A stretch of 64,000 nucleotides of DNA from Bacteroidales bacterium UBA5429 (GCA_002427605.1 DIRT01000037.1:1-64000); one strand, 5' to 3'. Positions 25,452 through 33,931 are shown, numbered from the stretch's first letter. Numbers and translations are program-made. The notes: generated by a model from the letters alone, not told the origin.

Positions 25452-26171
25452 ATGACAGATTGGTTATCCAGAACGGAACTTTTGTTGGGAACGGAAAATT
25501 TACTTAAGCTGCAATCGAAACATGTGTTGGTAGTAGGTTTGGGTGGAGTGGGAGCTTATGCAGCCGAACAGATTTGTCGTGCCGGAGTGGGAGAGATGAC
25601 CATCGTGGATGCGGATGTGATTGAAGAGACCAATATCAATCGCCAATTGATTGCGCTTCACAATGCTGTTGGACAGGCTAAAACCGATCTTTTAGCTGAG
25701 CGGTTACTCCAGATTAATCCCAACCTGAAACTCCACAAATTACACGAATTTATTCGCGATGACCGGGCGGTGACGCTTTTGGAAGAGCATCAGTACGATT
25801 ACGTGGTAGATGCTATCGATTCTTTGTCGCCCAAGGTGTTTTTTATATACCATACCTTACAAAAAGGGCTGCCGTTGATCTCCGCCATGGGTGCGGGTGG
25901 CAAGATGGATCCTGCACAAATTCGGGTTGCACCCATCGAGAAAACCTCTCACTGTAAATTAGCTCATTTTGTACGAAAACGGCTTCATCGCATGGGAGTT
26001 CGTTCCGGATTCAAAGCGGTTTATTCTCCCGAACCGGTTCCCGACCATGCCATTCAGATCGACTCCAATCCCGAGCAAAATAAACTCTCCGTAGTGGGCA
26101 CTATCTCCTACATGCCCCCTTTGTTTGGCTGTTTTATGGCAGCAGAAGTAATCCGCGATCTTATCAAGTAA
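25452..26171 (+). CDS. tcdA: tRNA threonylcarbamoyladenosine dehydratase
   Basis: A 239-residue E1-like (ThiF/MoeB family) enzyme that cyclises t6A37 of tRNA to ct6A using ATP. The nucleotide-binding GLGGVGAYAAEQICRAGVG and the DADVIEETNINRQLIA block are diagnostic, followed by DAIDSLSPKVFFIYH. It follows miaA closely, so two tRNA position-37 modification genes form one transcript. Length is typical. Confidence 0.93.
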   Translation: MTDWLSRTELLLGTENLLKLQSKHVLVVGLGGVGAYAAEQICRAGVGEMTIVDADVIEETNINRQLIALHNAVGQAKTDLLAERLLQINPNLKLHKLHEFIRDDRAVTLLEEHQYDYVVDAIDSLSPKVFFIYHTLQKGLPLISAMGAGGKMDPAQIRVAPIEKTSHCKLAHFVRKRLHRMGVRSGFKAVYSPEPVPDHAIQIDSNPEQNKLSVVGTISYMPPLFGCFMAAEVIRDLIK

Positions 26172-26290
26172 GAAGTAAGAAGTAATTTCATATTTCGCAT
26201 TTCGGATTTCGTAATTGAATTCCGCCTTCCGCCTTCCGATTTCCGCCTTCATTATAATTCTAATTTCTACCTTCTAAATTCTAAATTTTT
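26166..26290. repeat. Composite heptamer-repeat block
   Basis: Successive arrays with a seven-base period but different units: AGTAAGA (26167-26184), ATTTCGn (26186-26213), TTCCGCC/TTCCGAT (26220-26250), then TTCTAAn types ending CTAAATT twice (26274-26290). The block spans almost the whole gap between tcdA and the next promoter. The end sequence recurs at 39896-39911. Confidence 0.8.
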
Positions 26291-26292
26291 TA

Positions 26293-26300
26293 TATCTTTG
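26293..26300 (+). promoter_or_regulatory. -7 box TATCTTTG
   Basis: A TATCTTTG box lies 20 bp before the DUF2851 start, directly after the composite heptamer block. Confidence 0.55.
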
Positions 26301-26320
26301 CGGAACTAAATATTACTGCC

Positions 26321-27664
26321 ATGATCTCTGAAGCACTCCTCCACTACGCATGGAAACACTCGATCTATTCCCATTTCGATTTCAAAACCAGCGATGGTCA
26401 GCCATTGCAAATTATTCATCCCGGATTGCCACACCAGGATGCCGGACCCGATTTTAAGCAAGCTGTGATTAAAATCGGAGATCTGCTGTGGACCGGCAAC
26501 GTGGAGATTCACGTTAAAAGTTCCGATTGGTTGAAGCACCGACATCATGAGGATGCAAAGTATGAAACCGTCATTTTGCATGTTGTTTACGAGCATGATT
26601 ATGAAATAAATTATAAAGGGGGGAGTCCAATTCCCACTTTTGAGTTAAAGAATCACCTCTCCTCTCAACTGATAGAGCGCTATACTCAACTCATGCTCTC
26701 CACTTCGCCTCTCCCTTGTGCGCAGTTCGTTCAAAACCTCAAAGCCCATCAGCCCGACTACTATCGCTTGATATTTCACTCATTGTACGCGCGTCTCATT
26801 CTGGAAAGACTGGAACAGCGGAGTAAGGATATCTTTGCGACCTTAAATCAGGTATCCGGCGATTGGAATGAAACTCTGTTCAGACTGCTGACCGCCAACT
26901 TCGGGTTTAAAACAAACCGCGATGCTTTTGTACTTTTAGCGCAATCGATTCCCTACAAAGTAATCCAGAAACATGCTACCAATCAGCTGCAAATAGAAGC
27001 TATTCTGTTCGGACAAGCCGGTTTACTGGAAGAACCGTTGGATGATCCTTATTATGTAACATTGCAAGAGGAGTATGAATATTTGCGGCGGAAAGAGAGA
27101 TTGCATCCTATTCATTCCAAGAATTGGAACTTATTGCGATTGAGACCTCAAAACTTTCCTTGTATGCGTTTGGCACAGCTGAGTGCTATTCTGTATCGAT
27201 ATCCGAACCTGTTTACTAAGATTGAACAGCATACCGAAATAGCTCAATTTGCAGAAATTTTCTCCATACCTGCCAACTCTTACTGGGAAACTCACTATCA
27301 ATTTGGAAAAGAGAGCAAAAAACATGCCACAACGATTGGAGAAAATACGTTTCAACTTCTGATTATCAACACGATTATTCCGGCGTTGTACGTTTATGGA
27401 ATCTTCTCGGGAAAAGAAGAATTAAGTGACAGAGCAATAGATCTGCTTGCGCAAATGGAAGCGGAGGATAATCGTATTATCCGGTTTTATCGCGAGAATC
27501 ACTTCGAAATCAGCAATGGGATGGAATCGCAGGCGGTATTGGAACTCTCTAAGAGATATTGTCAGCACAAGCAGTGCCTCTCTTGTAGTTTGGGCTCCAA
27601 AATTGTTTCTGAGGATGATATTTTCTACGCCGGCACACCACAGAGGAAACGACCCACTGAATAG
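26321..27664 (+). CDS. DUF2851 family protein
   Basis: A 447-residue protein of a Bacteroidota-typical family of unknown function. Seen in the sequence: an N-terminal Trp/His-rich region (HPGLPHQDAGPDF, WTGNVEIHVKSSDWLKH, VILHVVYEHD) that is the hallmark of DUF2851, and a C-terminal segment with four cysteines (YCQHKQCLSCSLGS). The GNVEIHVKSSDW segment is reminiscent of PD-(D/E)xK nuclease cores, but this link is inference. Its own promoter lies 20 bp upstream. Confidence 0.85.
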   Translation: MISEALLHYAWKHSIYSHFDFKTSDGQPLQIIHPGLPHQDAGPDFKQAVIKIGDLLWTGNVEIHVKSSDWLKHRHHEDAKYETVILHVVYEHDYEINYKGGSPIPTFELKNHLSSQLIERYTQLMLSTSPLPCAQFVQNLKAHQPDYYRLIFHSLYARLILERLEQRSKDIFATLNQVSGDWNETLFRLLTANFGFKTNRDAFVLLAQSIPYKVIQKHATNQLQIEAILFGQAGLLEEPLDDPYYVTLQEEYEYLRRKERLHPIHSKNWNLLRLRPQNFPCMRLAQLSAILYRYPNLFTKIEQHTEIAQFAEIFSIPANSYWETHYQFGKESKKHATTIGENTFQLLIINTIIPALYVYGIFSGKEELSDRAIDLLAQMEAEDNRIIRFYRENHFEISNGMESQAVLELSKRYCQHKQCLSCSLGSKIVSEDDIFYAGTPQRKRPTE

Positions 27665-27770
27665 GTTCGTTGTTTGCGATAGTCAGCAGTGTAATACCCT
27701 TCCTTCCCCCCTTTTTTTATTAAATCAAAATAAAAAGAATAAAAATTAGGTTATTAATCATTTATTTTTG

Positions 27771-27778
27771 TATTTTTG
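27771..27778 (+). promoter_or_regulatory. -7 box TATTTTTG
   Basis: TATTTTTG lies 19 bp before the coiled-coil gene upstream of zapA. The gap 27665-27770 otherwise holds a CCCCCC-plus-T tract (27704-27718) resembling the tail of the dispersed element but lacking its GAGTGGGG end. Confidence 0.5.
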
Positions 27779-27797
27779 CAGAATCATATTGTTAGCA

Positions 27798-28106
27798 ATG
27801 GGCTCTTTTACGGCGTTATATAATGAAGTTGAATATAAATTGAAAGTGGCTGTTGCTGCATTGGATAGATTAAAAAAAGAAAATGTTGAACTAAAAAATA
27901 AATTAAGTGAATTTCAACTGGCTGTGGAAGAATTGAGTGTTGAAGTTGAGGATTTACGGGAAAAGAATAAAATATTAACAATAACAAAAACAGTTTTACA
28001 CAGAGAGGATAAGAAGGGAACGGAAGAAAAGATAGACAATTTAGTGCGGGAGATTGACAGATCTATCAAGCTTTTAAGTAGAGTTGAATGGAAGACACAA
28101 GAATAA
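27798..28106 (+). CDS. Coiled-coil protein upstream of zapA
   Basis: A 102-residue protein; ATG 27798 (MGSFTALYNEVEYKL) is preferred to an ATG at 27768 that would overlap the -7 box. Most of it (about 10-70) is a heptad-rich coiled coil (LDRLKKENVELKNKLSEF, VEVEDLREKNKILT). It is not assigned to a named family. It overlaps zapA by 19 bp, which suggests translational coupling and a role alongside ZapA in division, in the manner of ZapB; this is inference. Confidence 0.7.
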   Translation: MGSFTALYNEVEYKLKVAVAALDRLKKENVELKNKLSEFQLAVEELSVEVEDLREKNKILTITKTVLHREDKKGTEEKIDNLVREIDRSIKLLSRVEWKTQE

Positions 28107-28384
28107 AGATAAAATTAACTATAGCTCAGAGAGTTGTAGAATTGACGATTGAGAAGGAGTGGGAAGTGTACTACAGAAAAGCTGAAAAAATAATTAACGA
28201 TAGTTTTTTTGATTTTGCAAAAAAATGGAGTTTTACGGATCATCAAGATATATTAACAAAAATATTAATAAATTTTGTGGTAGAGGGAGTAGAAACAGAA
28301 GAAAGATTAAATGCTTATGAAGAGAATTTGATTCCCAAAATGAGAGATTTAAAACAACTTGCAGATCAAATAATAATCGATTAG
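28088..28384 (+). CDS. zapA: Cell division protein ZapA
   Basis: A 98-residue protein that stabilises FtsZ filaments. The N-terminal half (MEDTRIKIKLTIAQRVVELTI...EEWEVYYRKAEKIIND) matches ZapA, and the C-terminal helix ends in MRDLKQLADQIIID. The reading frame overlaps the upstream coiled-coil gene. A probable 6S RNA gene follows, the same arrangement known for zapA and ssrS in Enterobacteria. Confidence 0.88.
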   Translation: MEDTRIKIKLTIAQRVVELTIEKEWEVYYRKAEKIINDSFFDFAKKWSFTDHQDILTKILINFVVEGVETEERLNAYEENLIPKMRDLKQLADQIIID

Positions 28385-28397
28385 GTTCTTTGAAAGA

Positions 28398-28596
28398 GAA
28401 ATACCCCGCATTTGCTCGGATACGTTTGTTAAACTCAACAGTAACAAATTAAGAAGGTAAGCTTGCTTATATCAAAAACAGGCCCAATTATTGAAAAATA
28501 AGGTGTTATACCCGGGGACGTTTGCGATATAGGGGCCCCTTTATCTTGAATTTTAGGAGTTTTTCGAAACCCTATGGAGCGATGCGGGTTTTTTTT
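28398..28596 (+). ncRNA. ssrS: Probable 6S RNA
   Basis: A non-coding stretch of about 200 nt between zapA and rny. Its ends pair over long range: CCCGCATTTGCTC at 28405-28417 with GAGCGATGCGGG at 28577-28588, followed directly by a T tract (28589-28596). A long terminal stem and a location just after zapA are both known features of 6S RNA, which binds RNA polymerase holoenzyme. The central part holds further short GC-rich pairings such as GGGGCCCC at 28530-28538. The assignment rests on synteny and architecture, not on a covariance model. Confidence 0.65.
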
Positions 28597-28636
28597 ATAT
28601 TTTTTTATTTACAAATTAGATAATATTATAACATTT

Positions 28637-30208
28637 ATGACTACTCAAATTATTATTGGACTGCTGGTAGGTGTACTCGTTGGGACGGGAGTTGGAATTG
28701 CCCTGTCATATACATTTCTGAAAAAAGCGATTACCAAAAATAGTCTAAACATTCAAAAAGAAGCGGAAGCTTTGATGAAAAAATCGGTGGAAGATGCCGA
28801 ATTAGTGAAAAAAGAACGTATTTTACAAGCCAAAGAGAAGTTTTTGCAATTGAAAAGTGAGCATGAAGCATTGGTAAATGAGAAAAATCAACAGATTGCT
28901 TCGGCCGAAAATAGAATCAAACAAAAAGAGAATACTCTGAATCAAAAAATGGAGGATCTCAATCGTAAGAATAACGAAAACAATCAGTTAAGAGATAACT
29001 TAAATAAGCAGTTGGCGAGTGCAGAAGCGAAAAATGCTGAGTTGGATAAACAAACTGCAATTCAAAAAGAAAAGCTGGAATCGATTGCAGGATTAACATC
29101 ACAACAAGCAAAAGAGCAGCTGATGAATTTAATGGAGGATGAAGCACGCTCACAAGCGATGGTTCTAACCAATGATATCATTGAAGAAGCGAAGGCATCG
29201 GCCATGATGGAAGCTAAAAAGGTGGTGATTAAAACAATTCAACGTACCGGTGTAGAAGTTGCCCTCGAAAATTCAGTTTCTGTCTTTAATATTGACAATG
29301 AAGAGATTAAAGGAAGAATTATCGGTCGGGAAGGAAGAAATATCCGTACATTGGAGAACCTGACCGGAGTGGATGTAATCATTGACGATACTCCTGATGC
29401 GATCCTGCTTTCAAGTTTTGACCCTGTGCGTCGTGAAATTGCACGTTTATCACTGGAAAAACTGGTAACTGACGGTAGAATTCACCCGGCACGTATCGAA
29501 GAAGTGGTGGCAAAAACCAAAAAGCAGATTGAACAAGAGATTTTAGAGATTGGTAAGAGAACTTGTATCGACTTGGGTATCTTTAACATGTCTAACGAGT
29601 TGATGCGTTTGGTTGGGAAGATGAGATATCGTTCTTCTTATGGGCAAAATCTGTTGCAACACTCTAAGGAGGTGGCTAATTTGGCTGCAACTATGGCGGC
29701 TGAGTTGGGATTGAATCCTAAAATTGCAAAAAGAGCCGGATTATTGCACGATATTGGTAAAGTGCCGGATACAGAACCGGATCTGCCACACGCCGTGTTT
29801 GGAGCGCAGCTGGCAGAGCAATATAAAGAGAGAGCAGAAATCGTGAATGCGATCGGTTCTCACCACGATGAGCAAAAGATGAATAGCTTGTATGCTCCTA
29901 TCGTTCAGGTTTGTGACGCTATTTCCGGTGCCAGACCCGGTGCCAGAAGGGAAGTGGTAGAAGCTTATATCAAGAGATTGAATGATCTTGAAAATATCGC
30001 ACTAACTTATCAGGGAGTGAATAAAACCTATGCAATTCAAGCAGGTAGAGAACTTCGTGTGATTGTGGGTGCTGATAAAATATCTGATGAACAAGCTAGC
30101 GAAATATCATTTGAACTTTCTAAAAAGATTCAAAATGAAATGACTTATCCGGGACAGATTAAAATTACAGTGATTAGAGAAACCAGATCGGTTAATTACG
30201 CAAGATAA
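28637..30208 (+). CDS. rny: Ribonuclease Y
   Basis: A 523-residue membrane-anchored endoribonuclease that initiates mRNA decay. One N-terminal transmembrane helix (IIIGLLVGVLVGTGVGIALSY), a long coiled coil (about 35-200), a KH RNA-binding domain (KGRIIGREGRNIRTLENLTG) and an HD domain with the HD pair at 371-372 (LLHDIGKVPDTE) are in the expected order. ATG 28637 is chosen because an upstream in-frame ATG at 28574 lies within the terminator stem of the RNA gene. Confidence 0.96.
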   Translation: MTTQIIIGLLVGVLVGTGVGIALSYTFLKKAITKNSLNIQKEAEALMKKSVEDAELVKKERILQAKEKFLQLKSEHEALVNEKNQQIASAENRIKQKENTLNQKMEDLNRKNNENNQLRDNLNKQLASAEAKNAELDKQTAIQKEKLESIAGLTSQQAKEQLMNLMEDEARSQAMVLTNDIIEEAKASAMMEAKKVVIKTIQRTGVEVALENSVSVFNIDNEEIKGRIIGREGRNIRTLENLTGVDVIIDDTPDAILLSSFDPVRREIARLSLEKLVTDGRIHPARIEEVVAKTKKQIEQEILEIGKRTCIDLGIFNMSNELMRLVGKMRYRSSYGQNLLQHSKEVANLAATMAAELGLNPKIAKRAGLLHDIGKVPDTEPDLPHAVFGAQLAEQYKERAEIVNAIGSHHDEQKMNSLYAPIVQVCDAISGARPGARREVVEAYIKRLNDLENIALTYQGVNKTYAIQAGRELRVIVGADKISDEQASEISFELSKKIQNEMTYPGQIKITVIRETRSVNYAR

Positions 30209-30222
30209 TAATTTGTAAAGCG

Positions 30223-30507
30223 GTGAGATTGAAGAGAAAATGGAATATTTTGGGTGCAATTTTAGTCCTAATTATAGGACTGCTCCTTATTTTTGTTGTT
30301 TCAAATAACAACTATAAGGTACACGCAGAACTGAACAAAAAGACTAAGTATCTTCAAAACAATATTACCAAAGCAAAAAATCAGGTCAATAATTCTTATA
30401 CTTTTCAAGAACTGAGAACAGATAGCTTTTTGTTGGAAAAATATACCCGCGAACAGTTGAATTGGCAGAAGGAGGATGAGGATGTTTTTATTTTTGTGTA
30501 CGAGTAA
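30223..30507 (+). CDS. FtsB/DivIC-like septum protein
   Basis: A 94-residue bitopic membrane protein using a GTG start (30223); no in-frame ATG gives a full helix. One transmembrane segment (LGAILVLIIGLLLIFVVS, about 9-26) precedes a coiled coil (about 30-55) and a C-terminal motif LLEKYTREQLNWQKEDEDVFIF, which is typical of FtsB/DivIC proteins that link FtsL and FtsQ in the divisome. It lies 15 bp after rny and before aroQ. Confidence 0.75.
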   Translation: MRLKRKWNILGAILVLIIGLLLIFVVSNNNYKVHAELNKKTKYLQNNITKAKNQVNNSYTFQELRTDSFLLEKYTREQLNWQKEDEDVFIFVYE

Positions 30508-30513
30508 TTGAGC

Positions 30514-30933
30514 ATGAAAAAGATCATTATCATTAACGGCGTTAATCTTGGTGAATTGGGGAATAGAGAGCCTGAATGGTACGGATTTAGTTCGCTTGAA
30601 GAGTATTTGGAGAAATTGAGAACCGATTTTCCTCAATTGGAGATTGATTACTTTCAGTCGGATAGTTTGGATCAATTGGTGGATCGGATTTTATCTTCCA
30701 GGCACTATGATGGAATAATCCTTAATCCGGGAGCCTTTACACATACTTCTATCGTATTGGCAGATGCGATTAAAGCGATTTCCGTTCCGGTGGTGGAGGT
30801 GCATATCTCCAATGTGGCAAAACGGGAAAAATTGCGTCGAGAATCTTTTATCTCTGCTGCAGTGATAGGAACAATTACCGGGTTTGGATTGAAAAGTTAT
30901 CGATTGGCACTTGATTTTTTTTGTATTCATTAA
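30514..30933 (+). CDS. aroQ: 3-dehydroquinate dehydratase, type II
   Basis: A 139-residue enzyme of the shikimate pathway converting 3-dehydroquinate to 3-dehydroshikimate. LGNREPEWYG contains the Arg and the Tyr that act in catalysis, NPGAFTHTSIVLADAI gives the His, and EVHISN is conserved. Two substitutions from the usual family N-terminus are visible: NGVNLGELG instead of NGPNLNLLG, and VAKREKLRRES instead of the usual HxREExRxxS. The first loop is near the active site, so activity could be altered. ATG 30514 is used in place of TTG 30508. Confidence 0.85.
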   Translation: MKKIIIINGVNLGELGNREPEWYGFSSLEEYLEKLRTDFPQLEIDYFQSDSLDQLVDRILSSRHYDGIILNPGAFTHTSIVLADAIKAISVPVVEVHISNVAKREKLRRESFISAAVIGTITGFGLKSYRLALDFFCIH

Positions 30934-31020
30934 ACTTAACCCATTTTCTGTAGTCAAATAGATGAAAAATAATAAATAAATTAATCAATCAACAAGTTTG
31001 CTGATATAAAATCAAAAATT

Positions 31021-31497
31021 ATGAAAAAGGTACTATTAATCAGTCTGTTACTTCTTGGCGTAATCACTTTGAATGCTCAGGCAACAAAAAAGAAAGCGGA
31101 TAGAAATACCGTAACAACAGAGGAATCTGTAGAGAAAAAACCGGAAATAACTTTTGAGAAAAAGGTTTATGATTATGGTCAGATCTATGTTGGCGATAAT
31201 GGAGAGTCTTATTTTAAATTTAAAAATACTGGTAATGCAGATCTGATTTTGACTAATTGTAGTTCATCTTGTGGGTGTACAGTACCTGAATGGCCTAAAG
31301 AACCAATTCCTCCCGGTGGAACTGCTGAGATTAAGGTGAAATATAATACCAACAGACAAGGAGCGATTAACAAACAAGTGTATGTGGACTCTAATACTGG
31401 TCAAAGAGTAATATTGACCATTACCGGTAATGTTAGTAAAAAGCCTACTGAAGCAGTACCTGAAAATTCAAATAATAACATGATACAAACAAGATAA
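31021..31497 (+). CDS. DUF1573 exported protein (first of pair)
   Basis: A 158-residue protein with a signal peptide (ends near LNAQA). One DUF1573 immunoglobulin-like domain (KKVYDYGQIYVGDNGESYFKFKNTG) with paired cysteines CSSSCGCT, typical of ASPM/SPD-2/Hydin-type folds. The function is unknown; such proteins are usually periplasmic or outer-membrane associated in Bacteroidota. The Gly-rich PPGGTAEIKVKYN loop is conserved. It is followed by a paralogue after 33 bp. Confidence 0.8.
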   Translation: MKKVLLISLLLLGVITLNAQATKKKADRNTVTTEESVEKKPEITFEKKVYDYGQIYVGDNGESYFKFKNTGNADLILTNCSSSCGCTVPEWPKEPIPPGGTAEIKVKYNTNRQGAINKQVYVDSNTGQRVILTITGNVSKKPTEAVPENSNNNMIQTR

Positions 31498-31530
31498 GAT
31501 ATTTAATTCACTAAATAAGCTTAAATTTTT

Positions 31531-31920
31531 ATGAAAAGAATAGTTTTGATATTGATTGCAGTTTTAACTACATCCTTTGCGATTGGGCAAACGGCTACTA
31601 AAGTCAATGGTGCGGAGATTAAATTTGAATCTATGACCTGTGATTTTGGAACGTTAAAGGTGGGTGAAGTAAAGGTGGGTTATTATACATTTACGAATAT
31701 TGGTAATAAACCCTTAATTTTGGATGATGTGAAAACATCTTGCGATTGTACAACTATCGAATATCCCAAAGCTCCTGTCATGCCCGGTAAAACCGGAAAA
31801 ATAAAGGTAACTTACACTGCGGAGGATCCGGGACAGATCAACAAATGGATTACCGTTTTCTCCAATGCAGAGTCTTATAGGGTGGTATTAAAAACAAAAG
31901 GAAAGGTTCTTTCGAATTAA
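31531..31920 (+). CDS. DUF1573 exported protein (second of pair)
   Basis: A 129-residue paralogue of the upstream gene. Signal peptide (AVLTTSFAIGQ), then a single DUF1573 domain (FESMTCDFGTLKVGEVKVGYYTF...) with CDCTT in place of the longer Cys cluster, and PGKTGKIKVTYTAEDPGQINKW. The stop is 21 bp before the tmRNA gene. Both DUF1573 genes are probably cotranscribed. Confidence 0.8.
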   Translation: MKRIVLILIAVLTTSFAIGQTATKVNGAEIKFESMTCDFGTLKVGEVKVGYYTFTNIGNKPLILDDVKTSCDCTTIEYPKAPVMPGKTGKIKVTYTAEDPGQINKWITVFSNAESYRVVLKTKGKVLSN

Positions 31921-31941
31921 TAAGCGAACACTATATAACTA

Positions 31942-32325
31942 GGGGTCGTTTGGTTTTGACAGCTAGTTTGTAGATTTGTAAGCACGTCGGAGGTTGTGAG
32001 ACGGTTCCGTTAAAAACTAACTCTCGTAGCCAATAAATGGCAACTCTTATGCAATCGCTGCTTAATTGTGGCGGTTCCGAAGCCTAAACCAGGTTTAGAG
32101 CATCGGATGTTTCCCCGGAAGCATTGCCAATCTGCGTCCGGATCGAAGCATCGTAAAAGATTGGATAGCAAGTACCGGCTTCGCGGTATGCGCGAAATAA
32201 CAGAAGATAAGTGCAGCATAGTGTGCCTAAGCATGGTGTTGTGCCGACAAGTTTCTCTTAGGATAAACGTGTAGAAAGCATCTTTGCAGCAAGTTTGGAC
32301 GCGGGTTCGACTCCCGCCGACTCCA
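31942..32325 (+). ncRNA. ssrA: tmRNA (ssrA)
   Basis: Transfer-messenger RNA. The ends form the tRNA-like acceptor stem (GGGGTCG at 31942-31948 with CGACTCC at 32318-32324), and the T arm (GCGGGTTCGACTCCCGC) is intact; the CCA is apparently not encoded. The tag frame ends TAT GCA ATC GCT GCT TAA (32048-32065), giving a tag ending in NSYAIAA, with AAT or GGC as the likely resume codon (about 32036-32041). The tag is related to the Bacteroidota GENNYALAA type. Confidence 0.95.
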
Positions 32326-32330
32326 CACTA

Positions 32331-32359
32331 AAAGTGAGGGCAATGTACCCTCACTTTTT
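32331..32359. terminator. Terminator of ssrA and of the convergent gene
   Basis: The stem AAAGTGAGGG and CCCTCACTTT with a 7-nt loop is followed by T residues. It sits between ssrA (+) and the convergent minus-strand gene ending at 32360, and its symmetrical A and T tracts allow use on both strands. Confidence 0.85.
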
Positions 32360-33877
32360 TTATTCCTGAACCACTACCATAGCAGCTTGTATCTGTTTTT
32401 TAAACTCTTCCCAATCGGTTGGAGTGGCTAGGTCTGCAACAACAACTTCACCCAAAGGATTGATCAAAAAGTAGCGGGGAATCCATAGGGAACTACTCCC
32501 TAATAGGGTGTACAAATCTTGTTTGAGTGTCTTGTCGGCTAAAACATGATATCCTTTCAATCCGTAGTGTGAAATATACTTTTTCCAACGCTCCCGGTCG
32601 GGAGAACGCTCTAATGCGATATACAAAGAACTAATCTGTTGTGAACTTAACCAGGCATCAACCTTCTCTTTATGCTCAAATTCTGCAATGCAATCGGGAC
32701 ACCAGGAAGCCCAAACATCCACTAACAGATACTTACCCCAAAAGAGATTTCTGATCTGCTGAAACTGTGTAATAGGAGACTCATCATCTAAGATAACTGC
32801 TTGATTGGAAGCTAAATCTGCTTTTTTGCTGTTGAATTTCTCAATTTGTGGTATTTTTTCATTAACTAACAGTTGATAAGAGAGATAACCCTCCAATTTT
32901 GGATAGTTTTTTTCAAGTTCTTTGAAAAGTGTAATCGTCTCTGTATCAAGTCGTACTGACTTGTCAGAAAGATATTGCAAAGCATAGATAGGGTAGAGGT
33001 CGGGATTAATCAACGGTTTGATGTGAGTCAACACCCAGGTTTGTCCTGCCGATTGGCGTAGCGCTTCATCATATTCAGCCCGATTTTGATCGATCAGTTG
33101 ATAAAGTGCCTCATTGATGTAATCTTCAAAATGGTTACTCCATTGCAATTCTGCTGATGTGGTTGAAAATGAATTAGTTAACTCCTCTTTATGTCGCAAC
33201 CATAATTCCCTTTCCTCAGCCAACTCCTCCTTTTGCGTCACCTTCAAATTCTGATTAATCAACTCCAATCCCTGATAGGCGTACCAATAAGAGATATATT
33301 GCGTTGCAAAATTCAAAAAAGAAGCATCAATCTCTACATTTTCATAAAAATTCACAAATGGCTCCAGTTCCCGGGTTATCTCATCACCTAAATGCTCCAT
33401 AAAAGAATCTGCAGGACCTTGATAATTTAATTTAGTTTCGGTAGAATTAGTACGTGTAAACTGCACGAAATCAAGAAATTGCATTATTCCTTTCCAGTTT
33501 TTACCTTTAAAATTTGTGACGCTCAATTCTTTTTGTTCGGGGTTGTTTTTTAATTCTATTTTATATTTTTCTGGAGAAGAAATAAAAAGGGGGGAGGACA
33601 CGTATCGGGACTCGCCACTGCCCAGCTCAAATTGAAATACCTGTCCTCTCGGATGGGGCGTGGTGTAGATATAACGCCCTTTGCTATCAGGGTACAAGGT
33701 GTCGCCCGGCACATCAGAAATGGAAGCGATATTAGGAGCACGGTAAACAATCAGCGGCTGTTCTGACTCAACTTCCGGGATTAAAATAGAGATGGTAACC
33801 TTTTTTTTGTTGGAACAGCTCATCATCAATACTCCTAAAATGAGCAGACTCCAAATCATAATTCCTCTTTTATTCAT
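32360..33877 (-). CDS. Thioredoxin-fold lipoprotein
   Basis: A 505-residue lipoprotein. ATG 33877 is used because a -7 box on the minus strand at 33924-33931 would place the transcript start after the longer upstream ATG. The lipobox is LGVLMMSC (Cys about 21). A DUF4369/DUF5106-like region is followed by a thioredoxin-like domain with CPDC (VWASWCPDCIAEF, about 425-428) and YFLINPLGEVVV. It is the third member of the same family in this window, with a more classical TlpA-like active site. Probably an envelope thiol-disulfide oxidoreductase. Confidence 0.82.
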   Translation of the reverse strand: MNKRGIMIWSLLILGVLMMSCSNKKKVTISILIPEVESEQPLIVYRAPNIASISDVPGDTLYPDSKGRYIYTTPHPRGQVFQFELGSGESRYVSSPLFISSPEKYKIELKNNPEQKELSVTNFKGKNWKGIMQFLDFVQFTRTNSTETKLNYQGPADSFMEHLGDEITRELEPFVNFYENVEIDASFLNFATQYISYWYAYQGLELINQNLKVTQKEELAEERELWLRHKEELTNSFSTTSAELQWSNHFEDYINEALYQLIDQNRAEYDEALRQSAGQTWVLTHIKPLINPDLYPIYALQYLSDKSVRLDTETITLFKELEKNYPKLEGYLSYQLLVNEKIPQIEKFNSKKADLASNQAVILDDESPITQFQQIRNLFWGKYLLVDVWASWCPDCIAEFEHKEKVDAWLSSQQISSLYIALERSPDRERWKKYISHYGLKGYHVLADKTLKQDLYTLLGSSSLWIPRYFLINPLGEVVVADLATPTDWEEFKKQIQAAMVVVQE

Positions 33878-33923
33878 AAATGATACAGTTAAGCAGGTAA
33901 TTGAAAATAGAAAGTACAACCTA

Positions 33924-33931
33924 CAAAATTA
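33924..33931 (-). promoter_or_regulatory. -7 box TAATTTTG
   Basis: On the minus strand, TAATTTTG matches TAnnTTTG and lies 46 bp before the start of the thioredoxin-fold lipoprotein. A -33 element is not evident. Confidence 0.45.

Noticed and set aside
28574..28636. Upstream ATG of rny.
   Set aside because: It lies within the terminator stem of the 6S-like RNA, and the next ATG gives the normal membrane helix at the N-terminus.
32010..32274. Open frames on both strands in the tmRNA region (68 and 74 codons).
   Set aside because: They lie wholly within the structured tmRNA gene, with no signal, domain or initiation site.
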